From contig DUUM01000117.1 of assembly GCA_012841565.1 (NCBI GenBank), forward strand, positions 1-59,953: 59,953 nucleotides of DNA, given 5' to 3'. The stretch comes from Candidatus Epulonipiscium sp. Lineage in GTDB: Bacteria; Bacillota_A; Clostridia; Lachnospirales; Cellulosilyticaceae. The translations under genes were made by a program, and so were the position numbers. Positions 33,686-43,929 of this stretch are shown here, piece by piece. The notes beneath the pieces are model-generated. The model had not been told where the DNA came from, did no database searches, and saw only the letters and a program-made list of their open reading frames with translations. Within the stretch, counting starts at the first letter, position 1, and every line of letters begins with the position of its first letter.

Positions 33686-35329
33686 TTATTCAACTGAAAT
33701 AATATAATAATAGACCGGTTGACCACCACTGTGGGCTTCAATATCACACTCAACATAACTTGTTTCCAGGTGTTCTTGTAACTGATTAGCTACTTGCTCA
33801 TCAACTTCTGATCCATAGTACATACTAATAATCTCAGAATCTTCATCCACCATTGCTTCAACGAGTTGTTTTGCAGCATCCTCTAAGGTTTCTGCTACAA
33901 TTTCAATCGTATCATCTAATATGCCTAAGAAGTTACCTTCTTTAATGGCTTTCCCATCTACCATTGTATCTCTAACTGCATGGGTAATTTGTCCTGTTTT
34001 AACGTTGCTAATAGCCGTGTTCATATCGCCAAGCATTGATTCAATATCTGCACCAGGGTTATAAGCAATCATTGCTGATATACCTTGAGGTATTGTCTTA
34101 GTAGGAAGAACATACACTTTTACATCTTTCGCTATTTTTGCAGCTTGCTCAGCAGCTAAAAGAATATTTTTATTATTTGGAAGTACAACCACTGTCTTTG
34201 CATGACACTTTTCAATTGCGTGTAAGATATCATCAGTGCTTGGGTTCATGGTTTGACCACCTTCAATGATTTCGGTGATGCCAAGTGTCCCCATTATTTC
34301 TGCAATTCCCTTGCCTGCTGCAATAGACACAAATCCAATATCAATTTTTTCTTCTGACTTACTAGGCTCGCTAGGTTTTTGCTTAGCCACCAATGCCATG
34401 TGTTGTTCTCTCATGTTATCAATTTTTATATTGCTCAGAGAACCAATTGAAATGGCTTTTTCGAGTGCTTGCCCTGGATTATCTGTGTGTACGTGAACTT
34501 TAACGAAATCGTCATCAGACACAACCACAATACTATCACCAATGCCTGATAAATATTCTTTCATCTCTTCTTCGTTATAAGCCTTATCATCTGTGCGATT
34601 GACAATAAATTCTGTGCAATAGCCAAATATAATATCTTCTACATTAAAATTATGAACGTGCTCTGGAAACACTGGTGCCTCTTTAAGAACAGGAGCTACA
34701 TATGTATTACTTTCCCCTGTTAACACTGTTAATGCGCCCTCTACAATACACATTAGGCCTTCCCCACCAGCATCTACTACGCCTGCTTCTTTAAGCACAG
34801 GTAACATATCAGGTGTCTGATCTAGAACTTCACGTCCATACTTTACGATTTCTTTTAAGTTTTCAAGAATATCATCGGATTCTAGAGCCACTTCCATTGC
34901 TTTAGAAGCTAATGCCCTTGCAACTGTTAAGATAGTACCTTCTTTAGGTTTCATGACTGCTTTATAGGCTGTGTCTGCCCCTTGTTGCATAGCATGCGCA
35001 AGTGTCATTGCATCTGCCGTCTCATGACCTTTAAGACCACTATAAAATCCTCTCACAATCTGTGATAATATAACGCCTGAGTTTCCTCTTGCGCCCCTTA
35101 GGGATCCTGAAGAAGCTGCCTTCGCAACGGCATGCACCGTGTCCTCTTCTACATTTTCTACTTCTCTTAATGCTGCTAGAAATGTTAATGACATATTCGT
35201 TCCGGTATCCCCATCAGGTACTGGGAATACATTGAGATCATTAACCATTTGTTTATTTGCATCCAGGCGATTGGCACCAGCAGCAAACATTTGTTTTAAA
35301 ATGGATGCATTGATACTTTCTATTTTCAC
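33686..35329 (-). CDS. DAK2-domain protein, FakA/YloV family (probable fatty acid kinase subunit)
   Basis: The 547-residue protein has an N-terminal DAK2 ATP-binding domain (NVFPVPDGDTGTNMSLTF at about 31-48, GARGNSGVILSQIVRGF, DAGGEGLMCIVEG) and a DegV-like C-terminal part with a middle domain (HVHTDNPG, VVLPNNKNI). In Firmicutes FakA phosphorylates fatty acids bound by FakB proteins, feeding exogenous fatty acids to PlsX/PlsY. Asp23 lies just upstream and recG downstream, the standard Firmicutes order. No FakB is in this window. Confidence 0.9.
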   Translation of the reverse strand: MKIESINASILKQMFAAGANRLDANKQMVNDLNVFPVPDGDTGTNMSLTFLAALREVENVEEDTVHAVAKAASSGSLRGARGNSGVILSQIVRGFYSGLKGHETADAMTLAHAMQQGADTAYKAVMKPKEGTILTVARALASKAMEVALESDDILENLKEIVKYGREVLDQTPDMLPVLKEAGVVDAGGEGLMCIVEGALTVLTGESNTYVAPVLKEAPVFPEHVHNFNVEDIIFGYCTEFIVNRTDDKAYNEEEMKEYLSGIGDSIVVVSDDDFVKVHVHTDNPGQALEKAISIGSLSNIKIDNMREQHMALVAKQKPSEPSKSEEKIDIGFVSIAAGKGIAEIMGTLGITEIIEGGQTMNPSTDDILHAIEKCHAKTVVVLPNNKNILLAAEQAAKIAKDVKVYVLPTKTIPQGISAMIAYNPGADIESMLGDMNTAISNVKTGQITHAVRDTMVDGKAIKEGNFLGILDDTIEIVAETLEDAAKQLVEAMVDEDSEIISMYYGSEVDEQVANQLQEHLETSYVECDIEAHSGGQPVYYYIISVE

Positions 35330-35401
35330 TACAAAAGCCTCCTAATTTATACAATTAGATAATTTAAATAACATCCTAATTGTATATTCAATTTAATAGT
35401 G

Positions 35402-35758
35402 CTATCGATCTACGCGCACGCCTTCAATAAAAATATTAATTTTCTCAACTTCTAACCCTACTTGCTCTTTAACCTTGTATTTTACAGTGCTAATCAAGTT
35501 ATCTGCAACTGCAGAAATTTTAACACCGTACTCTACAATAATATGAAAACTAAGGCTTAGTTTATTTTCGTTCACTTCAACTGCAATGCCTTTCGTTAAG
35601 CTATCCAACATAAGGAGCTGTACGAGTCCATCTTTTACATTACGTGCAGCCATTCCAACGACGCCATAACACTCCATTGCAGTGATACCACTAATTCTTG
35701 CAATGACTTCTTCATCAATTGTAACATTTCCATATTCCGTAAAAAGTTTACCAGCCAT
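35402..35758 (-). CDS. Asp23/Gls24 family envelope stress protein (YloU-like)
   Basis: The 118-residue protein contains the family features GNVTIDEEVIARISGITAME, GVVGMAARN and SFHIIVEYGVKISAVADNL. Members lie near the membrane and influence envelope stress in Gram-positive bacteria. The gene precedes the DAK2-domain gene, as in most Firmicutes, and is divergent from rpmB. A promoter is visible upstream. Confidence 0.9.
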   Translation of the reverse strand: MAGKLFTEYGNVTIDEEVIARISGITAMECYGVVGMAARNVKDGLVQLLMLDSLTKGIAVEVNENKLSLSFHIIVEYGVKISAVADNLISTVKYKVKEQVGLEVEKINIFIEGVRVDR

Positions 35759-35824
35759 TTGTATGCCTCCTAATCTTTATTTTTCTACATTCTCACAAGG
35801 ATGTGGGCAGAATAATATAACGCT

Positions 35825-35854
35825 ATTATATCACATAACTGAGGTGGTTAACAA
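35825..35854 (-). promoter_or_regulatory. Sigma-A promoter of the asp23 unit
   Basis: On the minus strand TTGTTA (35854-35849) and TATAAT (35830-35825) are 18 bases apart, about 70 bases before the asp23 start. Confidence 0.65.
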
Positions 35855-35881
35855 ACCTTTTAAATATATTCGCATAATCTC

Positions 35882-35910
35882 TTGATATATTACAATATAT
35901 CTGATAAAAT
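35882..35910 (+). promoter_or_regulatory. Sigma-A promoter of rpmB
   Basis: TTGATA at 35882-35887 and TAAAAT at 35905-35910 are separated by 17 bases, 60 bases before the rpmB start. It is back-to-back with the asp23 promoter. Confidence 0.7.
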
Positions 35911-35970
35911 GTATCATGATATGTCAAGGGGCAATTATGTCTAGGGACATGTATAAAGGAGGTGTTTGCA

Positions 35971-36156
35971 ATGGCCAAATGCGAAATTTGTTCTAAAGGT
36001 GTTAGCTTTGGAATTAAAGTGAGTCACTCTCATAGAAGATCAAATAAAATGTGGAAGCCAAATGTTAAGCGAGTTAGGGTTTTAGTAAACGGAGCTGCAA
36101 AGAATGTTAATATTTGTACACGTTGCTTACGTTCAAACTTAGTCGCAAGAGCATAA
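35971..36156 (+). CDS. rpmB: Large ribosomal subunit protein bL28
   Basis: The 61-residue protein starts MAKCEICSKGVSFGIKVSHS and has CEIC and CTRC zinc pairs, so it is the zinc-binding form. The start at 35971 follows an AAAGGAGGT site; an earlier ATG in frame is not supported. The arrangement divergent from asp23 is typical of Firmicutes. Confidence 0.96.
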   Translation: MAKCEICSKGVSFGIKVSHSHRRSNKMWKPNVKRVRVLVNGAAKNVNICTRCLRSNLVARA

Positions 36157-36172
36157 TTAAGAAGAAAATACT

Positions 36173-36211
36173 AAAGGTATGTGTACTTCGTGCACATACC
36201 TTTTTGTATTT
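36173..36211 (+). terminator. Rho-independent terminator after rpmB
   Basis: AAAGGTATGTG pairs with the segment ending CACATACCTTT around a short loop near TTC, followed by TTTTTGTATTTTT. Confidence 0.88.
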
Positions 36212-36355
36212 TTAGCAGCTCTTAGCCATAAAATATCCACCACATAATAAACAAAATGCTACAGCAAGCGCCCAGCCAAATGCTGGAACTAACACTGCTA
36301 ATAGCATTCCAAACCCAATACAAAAACTGACAAGACCTAGTACCCGCCGTCTCAT
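36212..36355 (-). CDS. Small hydrophobic membrane protein (47 residues)
   Basis: The frame starts MRRRVLGLVSFCIGFGMLLA, has a GAGGAAA ribosome site, and is almost entirely hydrophobic with a basic N terminus and two likely membrane segments separated by VPAFGW. It ends GYFMAKSC. Similar tiny membrane proteins occur in clostridial genomes, but I cannot name a family. It lies downstream of thiN on the minus strand and converges with rpmB. Function unknown. Confidence 0.65.
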   Translation of the reverse strand: MRRRVLGLVSFCIGFGMLLAVLVPAFGWALAVAFCLLCGGYFMAKSC

Positions 36356-36436
36356 TGTTTTTTCCTCATGATACTTCCCTCTTCCACCTTTTATATAATT
36401 ATACTATTCCTTGCTATATAGAAAGGTGAAACAATC

Positions 36437-37072
36437 CTAATCCCGATATTTTATAACTAATAATAATCCCCCATTGATTTTAACCTCTGCTACAGGTTTA
36501 CTCATATAGTTGCTAACCCCATAAGGCGCTCCAATGTGAAATTCACCGTCTTCGACTGGATATGCCAACCCCTTCGTACAAACATGGCTAACATGCTCAG
36601 TAAGAGGCAGTAGACTTACCCCATCCCCTACCTTCCCATTAAGCGTGACTGCAGAATCAATAACAAGCACTTCATTATGTTCTGTAATAATGCGGCAGGT
36701 CACACCATGTTCAAGACCTTGTTTTAGTAAATGTACGTTGGCTAAACTATGATCTAGGCGACTTCCAAGGCCAGCGAATATATCGATAGATTTTGGATTT
36801 TTAGTAAAAGCATATGCTAATGCAATCTCTGTATCTGTTTCATTCTTTATCGTTGAATATCTTATTATTTGAGTGCCTTTAGACCGAAAATAATCAACTA
36901 TATGGGTTGGTGTTGAGTCAAAGTCCCCCACTGCCACCTCCGGCGTTACATCAACATGAAGAGCGTGAGCTAGCCCACCATCTGCACAAATAATAAAATC
37001 GTATCCTTTAAGTTTTTCTTTATAGAAATCATAATTTTCAATTTTTCCATTTGTGAGGATTCCTATTTTCAT
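36437..37072 (-). CDS. thiN: Thiamin pyrophosphokinase
   Basis: The 211-residue enzyme converts thiamin to thiamin pyrophosphate. It has [35 protein letters not shown] and [14 protein letters not shown], the conserved substrate and ATP-binding residues of the family, and the typical C-terminal beta-sandwich ([17 protein letters not shown]). It overlaps rpe by ATGA, the usual rsgA-rpe-thiN order in Firmicutes. Its product is the ligand of the TPP riboswitch found 24 kb away. Confidence 0.94.
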   Translation of the reverse strand: MKIGILTNGKIENYDFYKEKLKGYDFIICADGGLAHALHVDVTPEVAVGDFDSTPTHIVDYFRSKGTQIIRYSTIKNETDTEIALAYAFTKNPKSIDIFAGLGSRLDHSLANVHLLKQGLEHGVTCRIITEHNEVLVIDSAVTLNGKVGDGVSLLPLTEHVSHVCTKGLAYPVEDGEFHIGAPYGVSNYMSKPVAEVKINGGLLLVIKYRD

Positions 37073-37740
37073 TGGTTTTCTTCACATTCTTCAAAGATAG
37101 CAAGAAATTCTTGAATAGTCTTAGTAGGGTTTTCTGAATTAAAAACAGCAGACCCTGCTACAATCGATGTTGCCCCTGCATCAATAACCTCTTTAACATT
37201 TTCCAAGCCAATTCCACCGTCTACTTGAATATCAATATCTTTTCCTGTTTTTTGTATCATCACATTTAATTCTTTTATCTTATCAATGGATTTTTCAATA
37301 AAAGTTTGACCACCAAAGCCTGGATTTACTGTCATAATCAAAATCATATCGATATCTTCTAGTATATAATTTAAGACACTTAAATCTGTTGCCGGGTTCA
37401 AAGAAACCCCTGCTTTAATCCCTAGCCCTTTTATAATTTGAATAGTTCTGTGCAAATGGGTACAAGTTTCAACGTGGACTGTAATAATATCAGCCCCCGC
37501 ATCATAGAAATCCTGAATATACTTATCTGGATTGTCAATCATCAAATGCACATCAAATACTCTTTTTGTATGTTTTCTAATGGCTTTTATAACCGGAGGG
37601 CCAAAGGTAATATTAGGAACAAAATGTCCATCCATAATATCAATGTGTACCCACTGAGCTCCCGCCTGATCTATTAATGCTATATCCCTTTGCAAATTAG
37701 CAAAATCTGCTGCTAGTATAGAAGGTGCCAGTTTAATCAT
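37069..37740 (-). CDS. rpe: Ribulose-phosphate 3-epimerase
   Basis: The 223-residue TIM-barrel enzyme interconverts ribulose 5-phosphate and xylulose 5-phosphate. It has [56 protein letters not shown] and VAGSAVF, covering catalytic aspartates and metal-binding histidines. It is packed tightly between rsgA and thiN. Confidence 0.97.
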   Translation of the reverse strand: MIKLAPSILAADFANLQRDIALIDQAGAQWVHIDIMDGHFVPNITFGPPVIKAIRKHTKRVFDVHLMIDNPDKYIQDFYDAGADIITVHVETCTHLHRTIQIIKGLGIKAGVSLNPATDLSVLNYILEDIDMILIMTVNPGFGGQTFIEKSIDKIKELNVMIQKTGKDIDIQVDGGIGLENVKEVIDAGATSIVAGSAVFNSENPTKTIQEFLAIFEECEENQ

Positions 37741-37741
37741 A

Positions 37742-38635
37742 TTACCATCTCCTTATATCTTTTAATTGATTATACATATTTATATAATTATCATATCTTC
37801 TCTTGTCAATGAGATGTTCTTCTAAAGCTTGTTTAACCTTGCAACCAGGCTCATGTATATGTGAGCACCCTTTAAATTTACACATTCCTTCATAGGCATC
37901 AAATTCAATATAATAATCTTTTAAATCCTTAGCCTCTAGGTGTTCTATGGACACAGACCCAAACCCAGGTGTATCTAGAACGTATCCACCACCTGCAAGT
38001 GGCATCAGTTCTACATGCCTTGTCGTGTGTTTACCCCTTTGAATTTTTTCACTTAAACCACCTGTTTCAAGGTGAAATGCAGTATCAACTGTATTGAGTA
38101 AAGTAGATTTTCCAACCCCTGAACTTCCTGCAAGAAAAGAGGTTTTGTCCTTTAAAAAGCCTCTTAATGGGTCAATCCCTATATTCTTTATAGCTGAAGT
38201 TGCAATAACTGGATACCCTATTTTTTCGTAGATATCCTTTATTTTAAGATATTCCTCATCCTCATCTGTATCCACTTTATTAATGCAAATACAAGCGTCA
38301 ATGCCTTGCTCTTGAACAAGAATTAAAAGCCTGTCTAACAGGTCCAAATTAGGCTTGGGATGATTGGCTGCAACTACTATTATCGCCTGGTCTACATTGG
38401 CAACAGGGGGACGCACCATATTGTTTTTTCGGGGCAAGATATTTTCTATACTAGCAATTTGATACCCACCACGCAAACTATCTTTATGTTGGATCAATAT
38501 TTCCACATTATCGCCAATAACTGGTGATATGGATTTTTTTCTAAAGATTCCTCTTGCACTACATTCGTATATGGTGTCGCCGGCTTTTACATAATAAAAA
38601 CTAGCAATCCCCTTAATAATTTTGCCACTTATCAT
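37742..38635 (-). CDS. rsgA: Small ribosomal subunit assembly GTPase RsgA
   Basis: The 297-residue protein assists late maturation of the 30S subunit. The GTPase motifs are circularly permuted as in the family: NKVD (G4, [12 protein letters not shown]) comes before the P-loop [12 protein letters not shown] (about 169-180) and DTPGFGS (G3). An N-terminal OB-fold precedes and a C-terminal zinc site ([16 protein letters not shown]) follows. Its start directly abuts the prkC stop. Confidence 0.97.
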   Translation of the reverse strand: MISGKIIKGIASFYYVKAGDTIYECSARGIFRKKSISPVIGDNVEILIQHKDSLRGGYQIASIENILPRKNNMVRPPVANVDQAIIVVAANHPKPNLDLLDRLLILVQEQGIDACICINKVDTDEDEEYLKIKDIYEKIGYPVIATSAIKNIGIDPLRGFLKDKTSFLAGSSGVGKSTLLNTVDTAFHLETGGLSEKIQRGKHTTRHVELMPLAGGGYVLDTPGFGSVSIEHLEAKDLKDYYIEFDAYEGMCKFKGCSHIHEPGCKVKQALEEHLIDKRRYDNYINMYNQLKDIRRW

Positions 38636-40699
38636 CTACTGTGCCACCTCATCAAAGTCAATAGGATCAGCGTATGTTGGTTCATTATCAATATAGGTTT
38701 CAACTGTGCCTTTACCTTTTCCTTTTACAGAAACCACAAGAGGGAAGTCTTCTTTTTTCACTTGTCCCTGATAAATAGTCGTTGTATCACCATTATCACT
38801 TAATAACCTAACAAACACTTGGTACTCATCTTTTTCTTCTAGAAATCCTGGAATACTGATACTCAGGTTCTTAGAAACGGCCACCTCAACTGGCACTTCT
38901 TTCTTACCTTTACTAACTACAATAGAAACAGATATAGATTTTTCGATATCTCTTCCCGCAGGAACGCCTTGGCGAATAACCTTCCCTTTATCCACTGTAT
39001 CACTTTCTTCATAGGTAGTACCACCCACTTTAATACCTAGATTCTCTAGCATACTAACTGCCGTTCCCTCATCAATGTCTAGCAAATTAGGAACCGGTAT
39101 AGTTTTAACCTCTTTCCCTTTACTGACGATTACACTAACAACATCACCCTTGGATAAAGTGTTACCAGACATAGGATTTTGTGAAATAATCATACCTGAT
39201 TCTACAACATCATCAAACTGTCTATCGGTCACTTGCAAAACAAGATCAAGGTCAAATAAATCTGACTGTGCGTCTGGAAAATCCATCCCTATGATGTCTG
39301 GAACAATGGATTCCTCTTCAACTATGTCCACTACCTCTATTTCTTTACTAATAATAACTTCTATTATCGTCCCAACTGGAACAATTTGATCCCTTACAGG
39401 TGCTTGTTTAATAATCTCACCTGTTGGTATACCTTCTGTTTCTTCTTCATCTAGTATTTTAATTTCAAGACCTAACACTTTTAAATCTGCAGTGGCTTTA
39501 TCAATTTGAGTTGTAATAAGATTAGGAACAACGACAACTTTAGGTTTTCCTATTTTCCCAAATAAAGGTAAAGAAAAGAAGGTTATAATCCCAATAAGTA
39601 CCGCCGCGGCTAAAACACCTGCTACAGTAACCATTATGTTATAGCCCCGCGAAGCTTCGTCGTCTTCATCTTCTTCACTAGATTCTAGTTCAGGCTCTTC
39701 ACTTGGAACATACGGGACTTCATTGTAGTGAGTTCTTGGATTCGTCGCATGCCAACTGGGAATTTGTAATTCTCTATCGCCCTTGGAATTTTGTCTAATA
39801 AATTCCGTTTCTTTAGCCGTCATTAAAATTGTTTGTTGATTAACATCCGTTAGGGTATCCGCAATCTGATAAGATGGATTACTACTGAGTCTCATCAAAT
39901 CTTGTAACATATTTTGTGCGCTAGAATAACGCATCTCTGGTCTTTTTTGAGTTGCTTTTAAGATAATCTTTTCCAACGTCGGTGCAATATTACTATTGAT
40001 CGATGAAGGTCTTGGAATTTCATCATTAATATGCTTTAAGGCAACTGATACATGGCTCTCTGCTTCAAAAGGTAGTCTACCCGTTGCAAGTTCAAAAAGC
40101 ACAATACCACAGGAGTATAAGTCGCTTGTTTCATCAACATATTTTCCTCTTGCTTGCTCAGGCGAAAAATAATGAACAGATCCAATAGCCGTTCCAGTTG
40201 ACACAAGAGTTGATGAATCTACTGCCCGAGCAATCCCAAAGTCTGTCACCTTAAGTATATTGTCAGGGGTAACCAAGATATTTTGTGGTTTAATATCCCT
40301 ATGAATGATTTTTTTCATATGGGCATGGCGTATGGCAGATAAAAGACTTATTCCAAACTCTAGCACACCTTGTGTATTATAAGGTGCATGTTTTTGAATT
40401 AATTCTTTTAACGTTTTACCTTCAACATATTCCATGACGATATAATGGCATCCTATATCGTTCCCTACATCGTAGATTCCTACAATATTAGGGTGTGATA
40501 AACTAGCTGCCGATAGCGCTTCTGCTTTAAAACTTTCTAGAAAATCTTTGTCTTTAGCAAATTCATCTCTTAGGACTTTAATCGCTACATATCTTAGTAG
40601 TTTTCTACACTTCGCCTTATAGACGATAGACATACCACCTGCACCGATTTTTTCTATAATTTCATAACGATCATTTAATACTGTTCCTGCCTCTAACAC
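38636..40699 (-). CDS. prkC: Membrane Ser/Thr protein kinase with three PASTA domains
   Basis: The 687-residue kinase senses cell-wall muropeptides in Firmicutes and controls wall synthesis and spore germination. The N-terminal kinase domain has GAGGMSIVYKA, the catalytic loop IHRDIKPQNIL, DFGIARA and GSVHYFSPEQARG. One membrane segment lies near residues 355-380. Three PASTA repeats follow (about 388-455, 460-527 and 528-597), then a beta-rich extension of about 85 residues. The start is GTG, overlapping the prpC stop; the site GGTGGTGAAG lies upstream. Confidence 0.96.
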   Translation of the reverse strand: MLEAGTVLNDRYEIIEKIGAGGMSIVYKAKCRKLLRYVAIKVLRDEFAKDKDFLESFKAEALSAASLSHPNIVGIYDVGNDIGCHYIVMEYVEGKTLKELIQKHAPYNTQGVLEFGISLLSAIRHAHMKKIIHRDIKPQNILVTPDNILKVTDFGIARAVDSSTLVSTGTAIGSVHYFSPEQARGKYVDETSDLYSCGIVLFELATGRLPFEAESHVSVALKHINDEIPRPSSINSNIAPTLEKIILKATQKRPEMRYSSAQNMLQDLMRLSSNPSYQIADTLTDVNQQTILMTAKETEFIRQNSKGDRELQIPSWHATNPRTHYNEVPYVPSEEPELESSEEDEDDEASRGYNIMVTVAGVLAAAVLIGIITFFSLPLFGKIGKPKVVVVPNLITTQIDKATADLKVLGLEIKILDEEETEGIPTGEIIKQAPVRDQIVPVGTIIEVIISKEIEVVDIVEEESIVPDIIGMDFPDAQSDLFDLDLVLQVTDRQFDDVVESGMIISQNPMSGNTLSKGDVVSVIVSKGKEVKTIPVPNLLDIDEGTAVSMLENLGIKVGGTTYEESDTVDKGKVIRQGVPAGRDIEKSISVSIVVSKGKKEVPVEVAVSKNLSISIPGFLEEKDEYQVFVRLLSDNGDTTTIYQGQVKKEDFPLVVSVKGKGKGTVETYIDNEPTYADPIDFDEVAQ

Positions 40700-41454
40700 A
40701 TCTTCACCACCTTATCATAAATAGCTAAAACTACAGTAATATTATCAATTCCACCACGATCATTTGCAAAGCTGATCAACGTATCTACTTTGTACTCTAG
40801 TTCTTCATCACCTATAATGATTGTGTGTATTTCTCCATCACTTAACATGGTCGTTACGCCATCAGAACATAAGAAAATATATTGTACACCTTCAAGTGAT
40901 GAACTATAAGTGTCTACCTTTACTTTCTCATATGTACCAACCGCCCTTGTAATAATATGACGCTTGGGATGTGTTTTTGCTTCTAACTCCGAAATATATC
41001 CATTCTCTACCATTTCTTGTACAAGAGAATGATCTTGTGTCACTTGGCACATAGTTTCATTGTTTATAATGTATAACCGACTATCGCCTACATGGGCCGT
41101 ATACAACATTTCATTAATAACGGTTGATATGGTGAGGGTTGTTCCCATCCCTTTATAGTCAGGATTCGTATTAGCTTGTTGAAATAACTGATAATTCGCA
41201 TGACTAATAGCCCTTTTTAAAAATTGGACAATATCATCATCCGAACTGAATACCAGCTCAGCGTGATCCACCATAAATTCGCATATAAACTGAATAGCCG
41301 CATGACTGGCATAATAACCTGCTTTATGTCCACCCATGCCATCTGCAACAATATATATATTCGGTAATGGTCCATGTTTTTGTGTGGTTACAAAAAATGC
41401 ATCTTCATTGCATACTCTTTTTTTACCAATGTCTGTTTTTCCTACTGCAATCAC
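40693..41454 (-). CDS. prpC: PP2C-family Ser/Thr protein phosphatase
   Basis: The 253-residue phosphatase reverses PrkC phosphorylation. PP2C metal-binding motifs are present: NEDAFF near the N terminus, VADGMGGHKAG, GMGTTLT, AHVGDSRLY, TQDHSLVQ, LCSDGVT and GGIDNITVV. The start is GTG, directly after the rlmN stop with GGAGGTGA as ribosome site. The rsmB-rlmN-prpC-prkC-rsgA order is a conserved Firmicutes unit. Confidence 0.96.
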   Translation of the reverse strand: MIAVGKTDIGKKRVCNEDAFFVTTQKHGPLPNIYIVADGMGGHKAGYYASHAAIQFICEFMVDHAELVFSSDDDIVQFLKRAISHANYQLFQQANTNPDYKGMGTTLTISTVINEMLYTAHVGDSRLYIINNETMCQVTQDHSLVQEMVENGYISELEAKTHPKRHIITRAVGTYEKVKVDTYSSSLEGVQYIFLCSDGVTTMLSDGEIHTIIIGDEELEYKVDTLISFANDRGGIDNITVVLAIYDKVVKMC

Positions 41455-42498
41455 TTACTCACCTCCATCTTGTATAAAGCTACGTCTTAGCTGCCCACAA
41501 GCAGCATTGATATCTGATCCTAAAGTTTTTCTAATGGTTGTTTCAATTCCTCTGCCCATCAACACCCTAGCAAAATTTTCAATAGATTTTGAATTACTAT
41601 GCTTATAATCTCGTTCTTTAATTTCATTAACCGGAATTAAATTAACATGACACAATAAGCCTTTAAGAATGTTAGCCAGTTCAAAAGCATCGTCCTTATG
41701 ATCATTCACCCCTTCAATCAAGGCATATTCAAAGGTAATTCGCCGGTTTGTCTTAATTATATAATACCTACAGCTTTCAATAATTTCTTCTATAGAATAT
41801 TTGTTTGCAATTGGCATAGTTTGTCTTCTCATAGTATCATTACTAGCGTGAAGAGAAATCGCCAGTGTAATTTGAAGCTCTCTATCTGCCAATTCATAGA
41901 TTTTAGGTACAAGACCACAAGTAGAAACCGTAATATGTCTTTGACCTATATTTTGTCCTTTAGGGTCATTAATCATATCTATAAACCTAAGGGTAACATC
42001 TAATTTTTCAAGCGGCTCCCCACTCCCCATAACAACCACTCCAGATACCCGCTCCCCCACATCTTCTTGGATTAAATAAATCTGGGCAAGCATTTCGCCT
42101 GGTGTTAGATTGCGAATAAGTCCATCAATTGTAGATGCACAAAAAGCACACCCCATATGGCAGCCTATTTGAGATGAGATACATACTGTGTTACCATACT
42201 TGTGCCTCATTAAAACACTTTCTATTATATGAGAATCTTCAAGTTCAATCAAGTATTTTGTTGTTTTATCCTTTTTCGAAATATATTTTTCGATAATTTT
42301 AGGCTTCACCAGTGATGTTTCTTCAAATAGCTTTTGCCTAAGTTCTTTGGATAAATTCGTCATCCCTGAGTATTCTAGAACGCCTTTTGAATGAATCCAT
42401 TCATAAATCTGTTTGGCTCTAAACTTTTGTTCTTTCATGGCTTGAAGCAGTTCTTCAATTTCCAAAACTGTCATTGACATAATATCATTTTTATTCAT
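41455..42498 (-). CDS. rlmN: 23S rRNA/tRNA adenine-C2 methyltransferase RlmN
   Basis: This radical-SAM enzyme methylates A2503 of 23S rRNA and A37 of some tRNAs. The iron-sulfur motif CHMGCAFC lies at about residue 112. SGVVVMGSGEPLE, ISLHASND and the C-terminal catalytic cysteine in INAACGQLRR are present. ATG at 42498 follows AGAGG closely; TTG at 42504 overlapping the rsmB stop is the alternative. Confidence 0.95.
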   Translation of the reverse strand: MNKNDIMSMTVLEIEELLQAMKEQKFRAKQIYEWIHSKGVLEYSGMTNLSKELRQKLFEETSLVKPKIIEKYISKKDKTTKYLIELEDSHIIESVLMRHKYGNTVCISSQIGCHMGCAFCASTIDGLIRNLTPGEMLAQIYLIQEDVGERVSGVVVMGSGEPLEKLDVTLRFIDMINDPKGQNIGQRHITVSTCGLVPKIYELADRELQITLAISLHASNDTMRRQTMPIANKYSIEEIIESCRYYIIKTNRRITFEYALIEGVNDHKDDAFELANILKGLLCHVNLIPVNEIKERDYKHSNSKSIENFARVLMGRGIETTIRKTLGSDINAACGQLRRSFIQDGGE

Positions 42499-42500
42499 AC

Positions 42501-43853
42501 TCAACCTCTTTTTCTAAACCGCGAGATAAAAAAGCCATCTGAATCCCCATCTTGCGGGAATATCTGAATCATTCCCTCTTTAGAGTCCTCATTACGTAGG
42601 GACGCTGGAATATAAGAATCTATACTTTCTAGCTCAAAATCTAAATTTTGAGTGATCCAAAGCGCCATCTGGCTATTTTCCGCCGATGAAATGGTACAAG
42701 TGCTATAAACCATAATGCCACCTGGTTTGACATAAGGGCTGCATGTTTTCAATATTTCTTTTTGAATTTTAACCAGTTCGGTAATATCTTTGTACTCTTT
42801 GTTCCATCTTATATCTGATTTCTTATGAAGTAATCCAAGACCTGAACATGGGGCATCTATTAACACACGATCGAACTTTTCGGTATAAGCCGCATTTTTC
42901 TTTGTTGCATCTTGAAGAATGGTGTGGATAATAGGATGTTTCATTCTTATAGCACTCTCTTTGATCATTTCCAGTTTATGCTCATAAACATCTGCACTCA
43001 TAATGGTTCCTTCATTGCCCATAAGCTCAGCTATATGAGTTGACTTACCACCCGGTGCTGCGCAAACATCTAATATTTCCTCTCCTTTTTGGGGATCTAA
43101 GACATAAGAAACTAACATGGAACTCTCATCTTGAACTGTAAAATAGCCTTTTTGAAATGCTGCTAAAGTGGCAACAGAGGTGATTCCTTTTACTCTAAGA
43201 GCCTCATTAGCTAGTCTACCCACTTCTGATCTAATTCCATCTTTTTCAAGGCTTTCTTTTAAATCTTTTTTAGATATTAATAATGTATTGGTTCTAATAC
43301 TAACATCCGGAGTCCTATTTAAAGACTGACAAAGGGTTTCTACGAATTCAAAGGAATATTCTTTAAGCCAAAATTTAATCAGCCAATCTGGAAAAGAATA
43401 CATAATACCTAAATACTCTTCTGGGTGAGTAGTCTTATCTGGGTAGGAAATCGTCTCTTGACCACGGACTACATTTCTTAAAATCCCATTAACAACCCCT
43501 GATAAATTACCCATCTTACGTTTTTTAACGATTTTAACAGCCTCATTACAAACTGCAGATTCTGGTATCTTATCAAGAAATAAGATTTGATAAACACTCA
43601 TACGAAGCACATGCCTAATAATAGGCTTCATCTTATTAATAGGGATTTTAGCAAACTGATTAATGACATAATCGATTCTTCTTTTATATTTTACGGTCCC
43701 ATTTGTAATTTCAGTAATCAGGTTTTTATCTTTGCTGATTAAGTCCTCATGTTCATCTAATGCTTTTTTTAAAGCGACATTAGCATAGGCTCCCTCCCTA
43801 TCAATCTCCTGAAGAATTTCAACAACTATTTGTCTTGCATTTTTTTCTGCCAT
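42501..43853 (-). CDS. rsmB: 16S rRNA (cytosine967-C5)-methyltransferase RsmB
   Basis: The 450-residue protein has an N-terminal NusB-like RNA-binding domain (about 1-130) and a C-terminal methyltransferase domain. The SAM site is LDVCAAPGGKSTHIAELM, followed by DAPCSGLGLLHKK with the first cysteine, and YSTCTIS with the catalytic cysteine. Length matches the family. A hairpin terminator separates it from the zinc protease gene upstream. Confidence 0.96.
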   Translation of the reverse strand: MAEKNARQIVVEILQEIDREGAYANVALKKALDEHEDLISKDKNLITEITNGTVKYKRRIDYVINQFAKIPINKMKPIIRHVLRMSVYQILFLDKIPESAVCNEAVKIVKKRKMGNLSGVVNGILRNVVRGQETISYPDKTTHPEEYLGIMYSFPDWLIKFWLKEYSFEFVETLCQSLNRTPDVSIRTNTLLISKKDLKESLEKDGIRSEVGRLANEALRVKGITSVATLAAFQKGYFTVQDESSMLVSYVLDPQKGEEILDVCAAPGGKSTHIAELMGNEGTIMSADVYEHKLEMIKESAIRMKHPIIHTILQDATKKNAAYTEKFDRVLIDAPCSGLGLLHKKSDIRWNKEYKDITELVKIQKEILKTCSPYVKPGGIMVYSTCTISSAENSQMALWITQNLDFELESIDSYIPASLRNEDSKEGMIQIFPQDGDSDGFFISRFRKRG

Positions 43854-43869
43854 GGAACTTTCCTTTCTT

Positions 43870-43922
43870 GAAAAAATGGCGCTACAATTATAGGCCTATT
43901 ATACCCCATTGTAACACCATTT
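43870..43922 (-). terminator. Hairpin terminator between the zinc protease gene and rsmB
   Basis: A 15-base stem with two G-T pairs joins 43874-43888 to 43908-43922. A run of six Ts follows on the minus strand. The loop contains TATAAT, which could serve as a -10 element for rsmB, but no convincing -35 was found. Confidence 0.7.
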
Positions 43923-43929
43923 GTAGTCA